Shown here piece by piece: positions 7,081-14,792 of a DNA stretch of 26,630 nt. The stretch spans positions 1-26,630 of the forward strand of contig VSND01000063.1 of assembly GCA_009774145.1 (NCBI GenBank). Reading direction: 5' to 3'. The position numbers and the translations under genes were made by a program. The notes under the pieces are model-generated. The model worked only from the letters and a program-made list of their open reading frames with translations. It had not been told where the DNA came from and searched no databases. The DNA is from Lachnospiraceae bacterium. Its GTDB lineage: Bacteria > Bacillota > Clostridia > Lachnospirales > Lachnospiraceae. The stretch's first letter is position 1. The number at the start of each line of letters is the position of its first letter.

Positions 7081-8022
7081 TCATATCGTAATCGATCCCA
7101 CCTGACTGCCTGCATTCATCATCATCTGAAGCCGCAGCAGTTGTACCATATTGTAAAAAGTACTTTTATCAACCGTCACCGTGTCTCCGCTTCCGCTCTG
7201 AGCCGCACTGCCGAACAGCATGCTCATCATATCCGTACTGGAACCATAGATGGAGGACATTCCATAAAGGCTTCCCATACCTGTCAATGCGGATGTCCCA
7301 TATGTACTGCCAAAGCCTGCCAGAGCCGATGTTCCGGACAGACTTCCGGAAGAGGAAGTATCATACATGCTGCCGACAGACGCCGAAGAACCAGGCAGGC
7401 CGCTCAGACCATACAGAGAGGAACCATAATAGCTTCCAGGACCATTCAGCGCCGACAGATAACCGAAATCATAAGAACCGGATGAACTATCTGCCGCCTG
7501 ATTCACAAGCGTCCCCGCATACAGCGGAGAACCGTTCATATAAGAAGCCACTTTCTTCACATAATTCTGCGTCTCTGCATAGGGAGGAACGCCGCCGTAT
7601 TTCTCCACGCTTCCCGGTCCTGCATTGTATGCAGCAAGGGCAAGGCTGATATCTCCGTTATATCTGTCCAGATTGCTCTTCAGATATTTTGCTCCTCCCA
7701 TGATATTCTGCCTGGCATCATAGGGATTCGTAACTCCAAGGGAACTGGCCGTTCCCGGCATCAGCTGCATCACGCCGATCGCTCCTGCATGAGAGACCGC
7801 ACTGGGATTAAAATTGGATTCTGCTTTCGCCACTGCCTTCAACAGTTCCACCGGAACATCATATATGGAAGCTGCCTCTTCAAATATATCATCCATACTT
7901 CCGGAAGCCTTCTCATATACCTCTTCAAATTTCAGCGTACTGCCTGCCGTCCCTTTTTCACGTACCTCTTCTGTCTGCGAGGCCATTCCATACCAGTCAA
8001 CTGACGATACTCCATCTATCAT
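7081..8022 (-). CDS. Flagellar-type lytic transglycosylase (SLT domain)
   Basis: 313 residues. The SLT (goose-lysozyme-like, GH23) domain spans about 50-165, with AVAKAESNF (catalytic Glu68), GVMQLMPGTA (83-92) and AYNAGPG (131-137), all canonical. It would cleave peptidoglycan glycan strands, making 1,6-anhydromuramyl ends. There is no Sec signal peptide, although the substrate lies outside the membrane, which fits export by the flagellar type III apparatus as for FlgJ-type muramidases. Residues about 176-285 are a Gly/Ser/Tyr/Met-rich low-complexity tract with repeated G-S-x-Y-G units, ending in a short helical segment. ATG with AAGGAG about ten bases upstream. It follows the FlhB-like gene by 57 bases. 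Confidence 0.85.
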   Translation of the reverse strand: MIDGVSSVDWYGMASQTEEVREKGTAGSTLKFEEVYEKASGSMDDIFEEAASIYDVPVELLKAVAKAESNFNPSAVSHAGAIGVMQLMPGTASSLGVTNPYDARQNIMGGAKYLKSNLDRYNGDISLALAAYNAGPGSVEKYGGVPPYAETQNYVKKVASYMNGSPLYAGTLVNQAADSSSGSYDFGYLSALNGPGSYYGSSLYGLSGLPGSSASVGSMYDTSSSGSLSGTSALAGFGSTYGTSALTGMGSLYGMSSIYGSSTDMMSMLFGSAAQSGSGDTVTVDKSTFYNMVQLLRLQMMMNAGSQVGSITI

Positions 8023-8079
8023 ATCTGACTCACTCCTTCTTACCTGATCATCCGGCGCCTGTCTGCCGGTCTCCGGATG

Positions 8080-8412
8080 TTACTCAACCGGATCCATTTC
8101 CTCCGAACCGCTCTCTTCTGCCATACCCTCCGGCTGCTCTCTGTCCGGCACATAGCCCAGAAAATAAATATAAATATCCACGATCGCCTGATACAGCTCC
8201 GTCGGAATCTCCGCCCCCAGCTGCAGCTGAGTCAGAAGCGTCGCCAGTGAATCGTCCTCATATACGGGAACTCCGGCTTCCATAGCGGTCTCCGTAATCC
8301 GTTCCGCCAGATATCCCATACCGGAAGCAACGATGACCGGAGCGCCGTTCTTATCCGGATTATACTTCAGCGCAACCGCTTTCTGCCTCATCAAATCATC
8401 AAATTCTGACAT
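8080..8412 (-). CDS. FlhB C-terminal-domain protein (YlqH/FlhX type)
   Basis: 110 residues corresponding only to the cytoplasmic C-terminal domain of FlhB (type III export switch). AVALKYNPDKNGAPVIVASG followed by GYLAERI matches the FlhB segment after its autocleavage site. The Asn-Pro-Thr-His cleavage motif itself is absent: the protein begins just past it. Such stand-alone proteins (B. subtilis YlqH, FlhX) can partly substitute for the FlhB C-terminal half in substrate specificity. It overlaps the FliK-like gene by 14 bases; in B. subtilis YlqG and YlqH are likewise adjacent. An acidic Glu/Gly/Ser tail follows the domain. Confidence 0.85.
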   Translation of the reverse strand: MSEFDDLMRQKAVALKYNPDKNGAPVIVASGMGYLAERITETAMEAGVPVYEDDSLATLLTQLQLGAEIPTELYQAIVDIYIYFLGYVPDREQPEGMAEESGSEEMDPVE

Positions 8413-9844
8413 TGATCGTCGTCTCCTTCTCCCGTATTTCCGGAAATACTTCCGTTACCTTTCTGTCGCGTACACGCCCGTATACGGAAAACTGTCCAAG
8501 CCGGATCCCGTTCTTCTTCAGAATATCTGAGACATCCGTCTGGATCTTTTTATCCTGCTTCGCCAGATGCGGCGGTACAAAAAGCTGCATCTTCGACTCC
8601 CGGTCCTGCAGTGTCATGACCAGCTCGAATTTTCCAAGGCTCTGGATATCGAACTTCAGGAAAAGCTTGATCTTCCTTCCCTCATCCTCGCTTCCCCGTC
8701 TGGCATCCGGATCCACCCACATTTCCGACACCACGTTGTTATCTTCATATTGAAATGGAATCATAAAATGCAGAAGCGGCATATATACGCTCTCATTCAT
8801 CAGCATACCGTTCATAATGGTATAAAACTGCTGTACATTTTCCAGTCCGGCCTGACCGTTGGCCCCATGTAAAAGCAGCTTTGCCAGATTATCTGCAAAC
8901 TCCGCCATGACCGGCTTCTGCGCCGCCGCGGCATCCGCCCCCGTCTGAAGAAGCTGCTCCAGGCTTGCCTGTTCCTGTCCCTGAAACAGCCTTGCAAACT
9001 CCCGGTCATCCAGCAGACGGTCAAACAGCTGAAGCAGACGCCCCTCATCTCCGTTCTGATAGCGTACTGCATTAAAAACCAGAAGCATCGTCGCATCCCG
9101 GACTGCTCCATAATCATGCGTCTGCGATATATATCTGGCAAGGAACGGGATCAGCCGGCTGTTCAGAACTGCTGCATTCCCCGCGGTATCTCCATTGGCC
9201 GCTTCCCAGTTCATGGACTGTGCAAGCTCCCGGAACTCCTCCCGGAAGGACCGGAGCATCAACTGTTCAATATCCTCTGTCAGGGAATGCAGCTGCTGCA
9301 GAAGATGCGAACCGGATGCATAATTATTATATCCTTTTAAAAAAGCCAGCGCCGCATCTTTAAAGCTGTCCGAAGCATTCTGCGTCATGAGGGAACGGAG
9401 CTTTGCAAAGAAATCTCCGCTGAACCTTGCCTGAAGCTCCTGCTGTCCCTGAAGAAACTGAAGCAGATCTTCCGGAGAATCCATCCGAAGCGACATGAGG
9501 AACTGGTCCACCAGAGCGGTGATCTCCGTATTGCCCGCCGCCTGATATATGGAGGTATCCGTAAAAAGCAGACGCTCCAGGGCCTCTGCCAAATCCTGGT
9601 TTTCACCAAGTCCTTTAATAAACGCACTGTAATTGCTCTCATAATTGATGGCGCCCAGCACATCATTCTGAGCCGAATCTCCGGCCTGTTCTCCGTCTCT
9701 GCCGTCCGCCCGGACCACCCGGGTCGGATCCACCGGATTACGGACCGCAGCATTATCCCCTGCCGCCCTCGGATCCATGGGATTCTGCATATTCCGGTTA
9801 TCTGTATTCAGGTTTGGAGTCGTCACCTGTAATATATTAGCCAT
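8399..9844 (-). CDS. FliK/YlqG-like flagellar protein
   Basis: 481 residues. The first 70 are polar and disordered-looking; residues about 70-330 are helical and Gln/Leu-rich. The C-terminal 120 contain a compact beta-rich module (LKFDIQSLGKFELVMTLQ, then RLGQFSVYGRV) whose 'uDIxxLGxuxuxuxL' pattern resembles the FliK hook-length-control C-terminal domain. It lies directly before the FlhB-like gene, the partner of FliK-type proteins in export switching and the equivalent of YlqG before YlqH. ATG at 9844 has GGAGG five bases upstream. A consensus sigma-28 promoter lies about 45 bases upstream. Whether it measures hook length is not shown; a second FliK elsewhere is likely. Confidence 0.7.
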   Translation of the reverse strand: MANILQVTTPNLNTDNRNMQNPMDPRAAGDNAAVRNPVDPTRVVRADGRDGEQAGDSAQNDVLGAINYESNYSAFIKGLGENQDLAEALERLLFTDTSIYQAAGNTEITALVDQFLMSLRMDSPEDLLQFLQGQQELQARFSGDFFAKLRSLMTQNASDSFKDAALAFLKGYNNYASGSHLLQQLHSLTEDIEQLMLRSFREEFRELAQSMNWEAANGDTAGNAAVLNSRLIPFLARYISQTHDYGAVRDATMLLVFNAVRYQNGDEGRLLQLFDRLLDDREFARLFQGQEQASLEQLLQTGADAAAAQKPVMAEFADNLAKLLLHGANGQAGLENVQQFYTIMNGMLMNESVYMPLLHFMIPFQYEDNNVVSEMWVDPDARRGSEDEGRKIKLFLKFDIQSLGKFELVMTLQDRESKMQLFVPPHLAKQDKKIQTDVSDILKKNGIRLGQFSVYGRVRDRKVTEVFPEIREKETTINVRI

Positions 9845-9888
9845 ACTGCCTCCAGCTTCTGTTTTGTAAAATCTATCTCAATTTATAT

Positions 9889-9915
9889 ATATCGGCGCAT
9901 TTCAGAAAAAAATTA
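9889..9915 (-). promoter_or_regulatory. Sigma-28 promoter for the FliK-like/FlhB2/SLT/PilZ/GT2 operon
   Basis: On the minus strand a perfect GCCGATAT (9889-9896) follows TAAT (9912-9915) by 15 bases. This is a near-consensus SigD promoter with a leader of about 40 bases to the ATG at 9844. Confidence 0.75.
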
Positions 9916-10082
9916 TATGTTCTGTTATTTCACAGACGGTTCTGCACATACCTGAGCATATTATACTCCACAGCGGACAGAACGGCAAGTAAAAGTTCCG
10001 GCTTTTTCTGCGGCAGGACCCGGACTTTTTTCAGAAATATCCAAAAAAACCAGTAAAAAAATGCAAAACGTCCGCAAATATC

Positions 10083-10109
10083 TTATCCCGAAACAAAAAA
10101 TGCCGATAA
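10083..10109 (+). promoter_or_regulatory. Sigma-28-like promoter of the flgM operon
   Basis: GCCGATAA (10102-10109) matches the flagellar -10 consensus. TTAT lies 15 bases upstream (10083-10086), a weaker -35 but the same as that before the FliD-C-like gene. The leader to the flgM ATG is about 77 bases. Known biology fits: flgM is itself under the sigma factor it inhibits in several bacteria. Confidence 0.6.
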
Positions 10110-10144
10110 TATAAACATAACAAGGACAGAATATAAGCCTGAAA

Positions 10145-10177
10145 AGACAGCCCTGCTGTCTGTACTGTCAGTTTTTT
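10145..10177 (+). other. flgM leader hairpin followed by a T run
   Basis: AGACAGC (10145-10151) pairs perfectly with GCTGTCT (10155-10161). The same GACAG can instead pair with CTGTC at 10165-10169, directly before GTTTTTT (10171-10177) and the flgM ribosome binding site. This could be an attenuator or translation-control element. The competing form has only five base pairs, so the call is tentative. Confidence 0.3.
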
Positions 10178-10193
10178 AGAAAGGAGGCTTACG

Positions 10194-10493
10194 ATGAACA
10201 TTAAATTTCAGACCATAAGCCCTGTCTGCCGTACACCGGCGGCAGCTCCCAAAAAGCGCTCCGCGCTGACCGGCAAGAGCCTTGAAAATGGAAATTATGA
10301 TACAGTTACCATCCGCGGCACACAGACGGATCAGGAAAGCGGTTTTGCTCAGATGCTGTCGCGTACTGCTGCTTCTCAGCTGAAAGAAGGCGCCAGCATG
10401 GAACGGGTACAGGAACTGGGACGGCAGGTAGCGGCAGGCACCTACCATCCGGATGCTGACCGGATCGCCGGAAGACTGCTGGGACTGAACTGA
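10194..10493 (+). CDS. flgM: Anti-sigma-28 factor FlgM
   Basis: 99 residues with ATG preceded by AAAGGAGG. The C-terminal half (ERVQELGRQVAAGTYHPDADRIAGRLL) is the conserved sigma-28-binding region of FlgM, including the family signature 'V..G.Y..D...IA..LL'. FlgM binds the flagellar sigma factor in the cytoplasm and is exported or inactivated when the hook is complete, releasing late genes. The N-terminal half is unstructured and basic, as in other FlgM proteins. It is first in the operon that continues into flgN, flgK, flgL, yviE, fliW and csrA, the B. subtilis order. A terminator-like hairpin follows it. Confidence 0.93.
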   Translation: MNIKFQTISPVCRTPAAAPKKRSALTGKSLENGNYDTVTIRGTQTDQESGFAQMLSRTAASQLKEGASMERVQELGRQVAAGTYHPDADRIAGRLLGLN

Positions 10494-10517
10494 ATCACAT
10501 AATATTATGCAGAAAAT

Positions 10518-10536
10518 CTGCCTCCGGCAGTTTTTT
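10518..10536 (+). terminator. Intra-operon terminator-like hairpin between flgM and flgN
   Basis: CTGCC-TCC-GGCAG (10518-10530) is followed directly by TTTTTT (10531-10536), and flanking A and T runs can extend the stem. It is a short but classic intrinsic-terminator shape located 25 bases after the flgM stop. Downstream genes must then be read by readthrough or from another promoter. Confidence 0.55.
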
Positions 10537-10576
10537 CTGTATGTAATGACAACAGAAGGGAGTCCATGAACGACCC

Positions 10577-11059
10577 ATGAGCCAGACAACACATGACCCA
10601 CTCAGAGAATATATGACCGTCATCGGGAATCTGACTGCCGCGGCAGCCGGCATCGCCCGTACAGAAGAGGCCAAGGCAGCAGCGGTATCCGGTAACCGAC
10701 ATGAGATACTGGATGGCTGCATCCAGGAGGAACAGGCCCTTCTGTTAAAGCTTCGGGGGCTGGAACAGCACCGGAGCAAACTCCAGAAAGAGCTGGGATG
10801 GGATTCTCTGACTTTTCATCAGATCCTGGATACTGCATCATCGGAGCAGGCAGATGCTCTGGAACCGATCTTTCAGAAGCTGGACCAGCAGCTTCGGCGT
10901 CTGCAGACAGCCCGGGAGGCAGCAGAACGGATCCTGAAGGTCCGTCTTCATGAACTGGAAGTCTTTTCGCAGATGGGGGCTGCCTATGACAATGGCGGCA
11001 ATGCCAGTCCAGGCACCGCTGCCCCGGGACCGGGCAGAATACGCAATACGTATGTATAG
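10577..11059 (+). CDS. flgN: FlgN/YvyG-like chaperone of FlgK and FlgL
   Basis: 160 residues, almost wholly helical with heptad-like Leu spacing (about 10-135) and a Gly/Pro/Ala tail, matching FlgN-family length and composition. FlgN binds the C-termini of the hook-filament junction proteins FlgK and FlgL in the cytoplasm and takes them to the export gate. The position between flgM and flgK is the strongest evidence and equals yvyG in B. subtilis. The purine-rich site AAGGGAG (10556-10562) is 14 bases from this ATG, which is long; a four-codon reading frame (10566-10580) lies between and overlaps this ATG. Confidence 0.8.
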   Translation: MSQTTHDPLREYMTVIGNLTAAAAGIARTEEAKAAAVSGNRHEILDGCIQEEQALLLKLRGLEQHRSKLQKELGWDSLTFHQILDTASSEQADALEPIFQKLDQQLRRLQTAREAAERILKVRLHELEVFSQMGAAYDNGGNASPGTAAPGPGRIRNTYV

Positions 11060-11129
11060 CCACAATACGGTTCTGTCATATTATGGGATTTCCGGATTCC
11101 GTTCCGCATGCCGTATACATTTTCAAATA

Positions 11130-11157
11130 TTGGATTATATTTAACAAAAAGTATAAA
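11130..11157 (+). promoter_or_regulatory. Possible SigA-type promoter upstream of flgK
   Basis: TTGGAT (11130-11135) and TATAAA (11152-11157) are 16 bases apart within the 157-base gap before flgK. The -35 matches only three of six positions. It would let flgK-csrA be expressed apart from flgM. Confidence 0.3.
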
Positions 11158-11173
11158 ATATACTCAGTATACT
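11150..11173. repeat. Overlapping small palindromes upstream of flgK
   Basis: AGTATA-AAA-TATACT (11150-11164) is followed one base later by AGTATACT (11166-11173), giving four AGTATA-type half-sites in 24 bases. They overlap the candidate -10 element. An operator is possible; AT-rich chance is also possible. Confidence 0.35.
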
Positions 11174-11216
11174 CATAAACAGAAAAATAAATCAGAAATT
11201 TTGGAGGATAATTACT

Positions 11217-12977
11217 ATGGTGCGAGCATCCTTTGCCGGTTTTTCCACAGCGCTCTCCGCTTTGCAGGCCAATCAGAAGCGGCTGGATATTGTGGGACAT
11301 AACCTTGCCAATATGAATACCGTCGGATATACCAGACAGCAGCTGGAGACTTCCAGCCTCAACTATACAACGCCTGTCTCCAATTATATGAACGGTTCCG
11401 AAGTTATTGTAGGCTTCGGCGTGCATATGAACAAAGTCTCCCAGATTCGCGATCCGTATCTGGATGTGCAGTACCGTTCGCAGATGCAGAAATCCGGATA
11501 TACCGATGCGATGCAGACCTCACTGGACAGTCTGGCGAAGATTCTCGATGAGGCGAATTCCGACGTCACGGGAATCCGCAAGGCGCTCAGCAATCTTCAC
11601 TCTTCCCTGCAGGCCATGCATGACTCACCCAACGTGAAGGATCCGATCTTTGAAGCCGATGTCCGCACCAAGATGCAGGCGCTGACGAATCTTCTGAACG
11701 AATCTGACCGGCAGATTACCGAGGCGGAGGAGTTGGAACGCCAGCGTCTGGACGGCACCAATACGTCAGAACGGGGCGCCGTTCAGGAGGTTAATGATAT
11801 CCTCATGCAGATCGGCAACCTGAACCGGCAGATCAAGCAGAACCAGATCCTGGGGCAGCAGAGCCTGGAGCTGATGGATGAGAGAAATGTACTTTTGGAT
11901 GAATTATCCAGTTACATTCCCATTGAAGTTACCTATTATAAAGATAAAATGCATGACGGAGTTGCGGAAGGAAATCAGACCGCCCAGGATGCATTGGCGG
12001 AAGTCTATCACCTGGACAGCAACGGCAATCCCATGTTTAAAAAAGAATGGCCGGATGATCTGCGGGTCGAGATGACCTATTATGATGATAATGGCAATAT
12101 GCAGCGGATTACGCTGGTGGAGGGTACCGAAGGACACGGCACTCAGAATTACGGACAGTTTACTCTGACTCCTGATCCTGCCAGTCCGGATGATCCCACC
12201 AGTTTTACCCTTACGGTTCAGGGCAGCGCGCAGAACCTGGTAACCGGCAATGCTGCCAGCCTGGTTCTTTCCGCAGCCAATATGGCTGCTTCCGGCAGCA
12301 AAGACACGAATCAGCTGAACGGCGGTTCCATCCAGGCTAGCCTAGATATGCTGTGGAAGGACGGCGCCACTGCCGGAATCAACGATGTCAGAGGCTACGA
12401 ATATTACCGAGACGAGCTGAATAAACTCGCCGAATCCCTTGCCGGTGTCATGAATGCCGTCAATAACCACAATCATCCTGCAGGCACCAGTCAGGATCTT
12501 CTGGTTGACAGAACCGGTGCGGGCGGAACGATTACCGCCGCCAATATCGGCATCAATCCTGACTGGGTGACCGGTACCGTCAGCATCAATACCGGAAGCA
12601 ATAACGACAATCCGAATACCCCGATCCTGAACATGATGGAAGCTCTGACCTCCACATGGCCATACACGGGCACCAATCTGAATTTTATCACAAATGTGCC
12701 GAATCTGAAAAACAACACGTTCGGAGATTATGTAAACCACGTTGCAACCACGCTGGCCAATGATTCCTACCGAAACAGTGCTTCTTTGCAGACAAACGTA
12801 ACCGTGCTGAACGGGATCCAGAATTCCAGGGATTCCATGTCGGGAGTCAGCCTGAACGAAGAGGCTTCCAATATGATGATGTTCCAGTCTGCCTATCAGG
12901 CATCCTCCCGTCTTATGACTGCTCTGGATCAGGTAATTGATGTTCTGATCAACAGCACGGGAACCTGCGGAAGATAA
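11217..12977 (+). CDS. flgK: Flagellar hook-associated protein 1 FlgK
   Basis: 586 residues. The N-terminus has the rod/hook/HAP signature: FSTALSALQANQKRLDIVGH, then NLANMNTVGYTRQ (about residues 9-42). The C-terminus (EEASNMMMFQSAYQASSRLMTALDQVIDVLIN) is the matching flagellar C-terminal helix. Together they form the D0/D1 coiled-coil core; the middle is the variable exposed domain. FlgK is the first junction protein between hook and filament, exported by the flagellar type III system with help from FlgN. ATG has TTGGAGG nine bases upstream. It is followed 30 bases later by flgL. Confidence 0.96.
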   Translation: MVRASFAGFSTALSALQANQKRLDIVGHNLANMNTVGYTRQQLETSSLNYTTPVSNYMNGSEVIVGFGVHMNKVSQIRDPYLDVQYRSQMQKSGYTDAMQTSLDSLAKILDEANSDVTGIRKALSNLHSSLQAMHDSPNVKDPIFEADVRTKMQALTNLLNESDRQITEAEELERQRLDGTNTSERGAVQEVNDILMQIGNLNRQIKQNQILGQQSLELMDERNVLLDELSSYIPIEVTYYKDKMHDGVAEGNQTAQDALAEVYHLDSNGNPMFKKEWPDDLRVEMTYYDDNGNMQRITLVEGTEGHGTQNYGQFTLTPDPASPDDPTSFTLTVQGSAQNLVTGNAASLVLSAANMAASGSKDTNQLNGGSIQASLDMLWKDGATAGINDVRGYEYYRDELNKLAESLAGVMNAVNNHNHPAGTSQDLLVDRTGAGGTITAANIGINPDWVTGTVSINTGSNNDNPNTPILNMMEALTSTWPYTGTNLNFITNVPNLKNNTFGDYVNHVATTLANDSYRNSASLQTNVTVLNGIQNSRDSMSGVSLNEEASNMMMFQSAYQASSRLMTALDQVIDVLINSTGTCGR

Positions 12978-13007
12978 GCAATAAAGAAAGATAAGGAGGC
13001 AACAGAT

Positions 13008-14141
13008 ATGCGCGTAACAAATGCATCTGTATACAGAAATTATACTACTTCCATGAACAATGTTCAGGCAAGACTGAACAAAAGCTTCAATAAAGTTTCC
13101 AGCGGAAAAGCGTATGAAAGTGCTGCTGAAAATCCGCTTGCCTATTATAAAGGCCAGAAAATTGACAGCCAGTATCAGAAGGTCCTTGGTCAGAAACAGC
13201 TTCTGACGACGGTAAAGAACCGGCTGGAGCAGCAGGAGGACGGTGCCTATGATATTCAGAAAACCCTCTCAGAAGCGAAAAATAATGTCATCAATAAAGC
13301 ACTTACAGGAACCACCTCTGAGACTGCTATGGCTACGCTTCGCGATCATCTGCTTCAGCTTGAACACAACATCGTCAACGACCTGCAGGCTCAGTATCAG
13401 GATTTTTATGTCTATGGCGGCAATGATTCCAGTACTCCGCCCTTCTCCCTCAGTGCAGATGGTATGACGCTCACTTATTCTCATAAGTTTCCCGGCGATG
13501 CACAGGCAACCGATTTTGTCATGAAACTGAATGATAATGGCAAATTTGAATTGGACCCGTCTTCTACCGGAACAGAAGCGCAGCTGATCCAGGCCATGTC
13601 CGAACAGGGCTTTCTGGATCTGGGCTATGGAGATATCCGTGACCGGGATACACTGCTTGATACCTTCACCGGCGGTATGAATCTGCTGACCGGAATTACA
13701 TCCGGAGCAGTTAAAACAGGAAATGCAAACGGCACTCTGGATCTTGATACCATTTTGGATGCACTTTCTGAAGGTCCCCTGGGACTGACTGCCCGGGGTG
13801 TACAGGCGATGGACAAATATCTGGATCCAAATGGTCCTGACTATGGTGATCGTGCAAAGCTAAACAGCACATTAAGTCCGATCCTGCAGAAGATGACCGA
13901 AAGCGAACACAAAACCAGCACGGTTTATTCCGATCTCGGAAACAAATATCATCTCATTGAGAATCTGGAGACAAAGCTGAATAACAGCCTTGATTCCCTG
14001 AATGTACAGTATAAGGATACCGTCGGAGCAGATCCTTATGAAGCAATTTATGAGATGTTCAACAATCAGTACTCTTATAATGCCGCTCTTCAGGTAGGCT
14101 CGAATCTTATGAGTTCTTCTCTGTTTGACTTCATAAGATAA
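13008..14141 (+). CDS. flgL: Flagellar hook-associated protein 3 FlgL
   Basis: 377 residues. The flagellin-like N-terminal domain (MRVTNASVYRNYTTSMNNVQ, then LNKSFNKVSSGKAYESAAENP) is typical of FlgL, with the 'SSGK...P.DNP/ENP' turn. The C-terminal segment (KLNNSLDSLNVQYKDTVGADPYEAIYEMFNNQYSYNAALQVG) is the paired flagellin C-terminal helix. FlgL is the second hook-filament junction protein, onto which flagellin polymerises. ATG follows AAGGAGG by eight bases. It shares the operon with flgK, its structural neighbour in the filament. Confidence 0.95.
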   Translation: MRVTNASVYRNYTTSMNNVQARLNKSFNKVSSGKAYESAAENPLAYYKGQKIDSQYQKVLGQKQLLTTVKNRLEQQEDGAYDIQKTLSEAKNNVINKALTGTTSETAMATLRDHLLQLEHNIVNDLQAQYQDFYVYGGNDSSTPPFSLSADGMTLTYSHKFPGDAQATDFVMKLNDNGKFELDPSSTGTEAQLIQAMSEQGFLDLGYGDIRDRDTLLDTFTGGMNLLTGITSGAVKTGNANGTLDLDTILDALSEGPLGLTARGVQAMDKYLDPNGPDYGDRAKLNSTLSPILQKMTESEHKTSTVYSDLGNKYHLIENLETKLNNSLDSLNVQYKDTVGADPYEAIYEMFNNQYSYNAALQVGSNLMSSSLFDFIR

Positions 14142-14175
14142 TAATTTCTGAATTTTTTAAGAAAGGAGAATCTGT

Positions 14176-14778
14176 ATGCAACCGTTGATAAAAATTACCT
14201 CTGTACCGATCCGTACGGCAAGTTACAGCCAGAATGCCAGACTGGTCAGCTCAGACTCCGTAGATATGGAAAGACGGAAAGCGCTTGCCCGTCGGATGTC
14301 CTTTCAGCGCAGTGCCGGAAAAGGTTTTATGCCCATGAAAGATATCACCAGGATTAACCAGACTTTTTCCAGGCGCACTGCTGCCGCCCCAAAAGGGCAG
14401 AATATATCCAGGCAGGAAACTGCATTCCGTAATGTTCAGTCTTCTGTCCCGCAGGTGAAGATGTCTGCGTCCTCTGAGATGCCGTCTTCAGATATTTCAG
14501 TATCAGACACTGTTTATACGAAGGCTTTTGCAGCTGTATCCATGCCTGTATCGTCTTCAGGCACCAGGACCGATATTTCCATGGAAAGCAGTTCTGCCTA
14601 TACTGCAGAGCTCGGAGCCCTGGAGATGCGTGTTGCCAGAGGCGATCTCACATTTCTGCCTCCAATGGTAATGACGATCATCACCCAGTATCCGGAACTT
14701 CACTTTGAGTATCTGGGCGAATTTAATTATGTTCCCCCGCTTGATTCAGCCGGGAACAATATCAATCTATTCACATAG
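14176..14778 (+). CDS. yviE: YviE-like (DUF6470) flagellar-operon protein
   Basis: 200 residues. The conserved parts are at the ends: QPLIKITSVPIRTA at the start and the C-terminal GDLTFLPPMVMTIITQYPEL followed by EYLGEFNYVPP, which resembles the YviE family ending. The middle (about 60-140) is Ser/Thr/Arg-rich and poorly ordered. Its place between flgL and fliW is the same as yviE in B. subtilis. The biochemical role of the family is not known to me. GAAAGGAG lies six bases before the ATG. Confidence 0.8.
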   Translation: MQPLIKITSVPIRTASYSQNARLVSSDSVDMERRKALARRMSFQRSAGKGFMPMKDITRINQTFSRRTAAAPKGQNISRQETAFRNVQSSVPQVKMSASSEMPSSDISVSDTVYTKAFAAVSMPVSSSGTRTDISMESSSAYTAELGALEMRVARGDLTFLPPMVMTIITQYPELHFEYLGEFNYVPPLDSAGNNINLFT

Positions 14779-14792
14779 GAGCGTTGAACAAG

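Larger units (their letters stand above)
9845..10193. promoter_or_regulatory. Divergent regulatory region between the FliK-like and flgM operons
   Basis: A 349-base non-coding stretch holding sigma-28-like promoters facing both ways, about 205 bases apart (9889-9915 leftwards, 10083-10109 rightwards), and the flgM leader hairpins. The middle (about 9917-10080) contains A/T-rich runs; I see no gene or clear operator in it. Confidence 0.7.

Noticed and set aside
7008..7115. N-terminal extension of the PilZ gene overlapping the transglycosylase
   Set aside because: The ATG at 7007 has GGAGGGG at good spacing, and the extension would run through the hairpin at 7041-7073.
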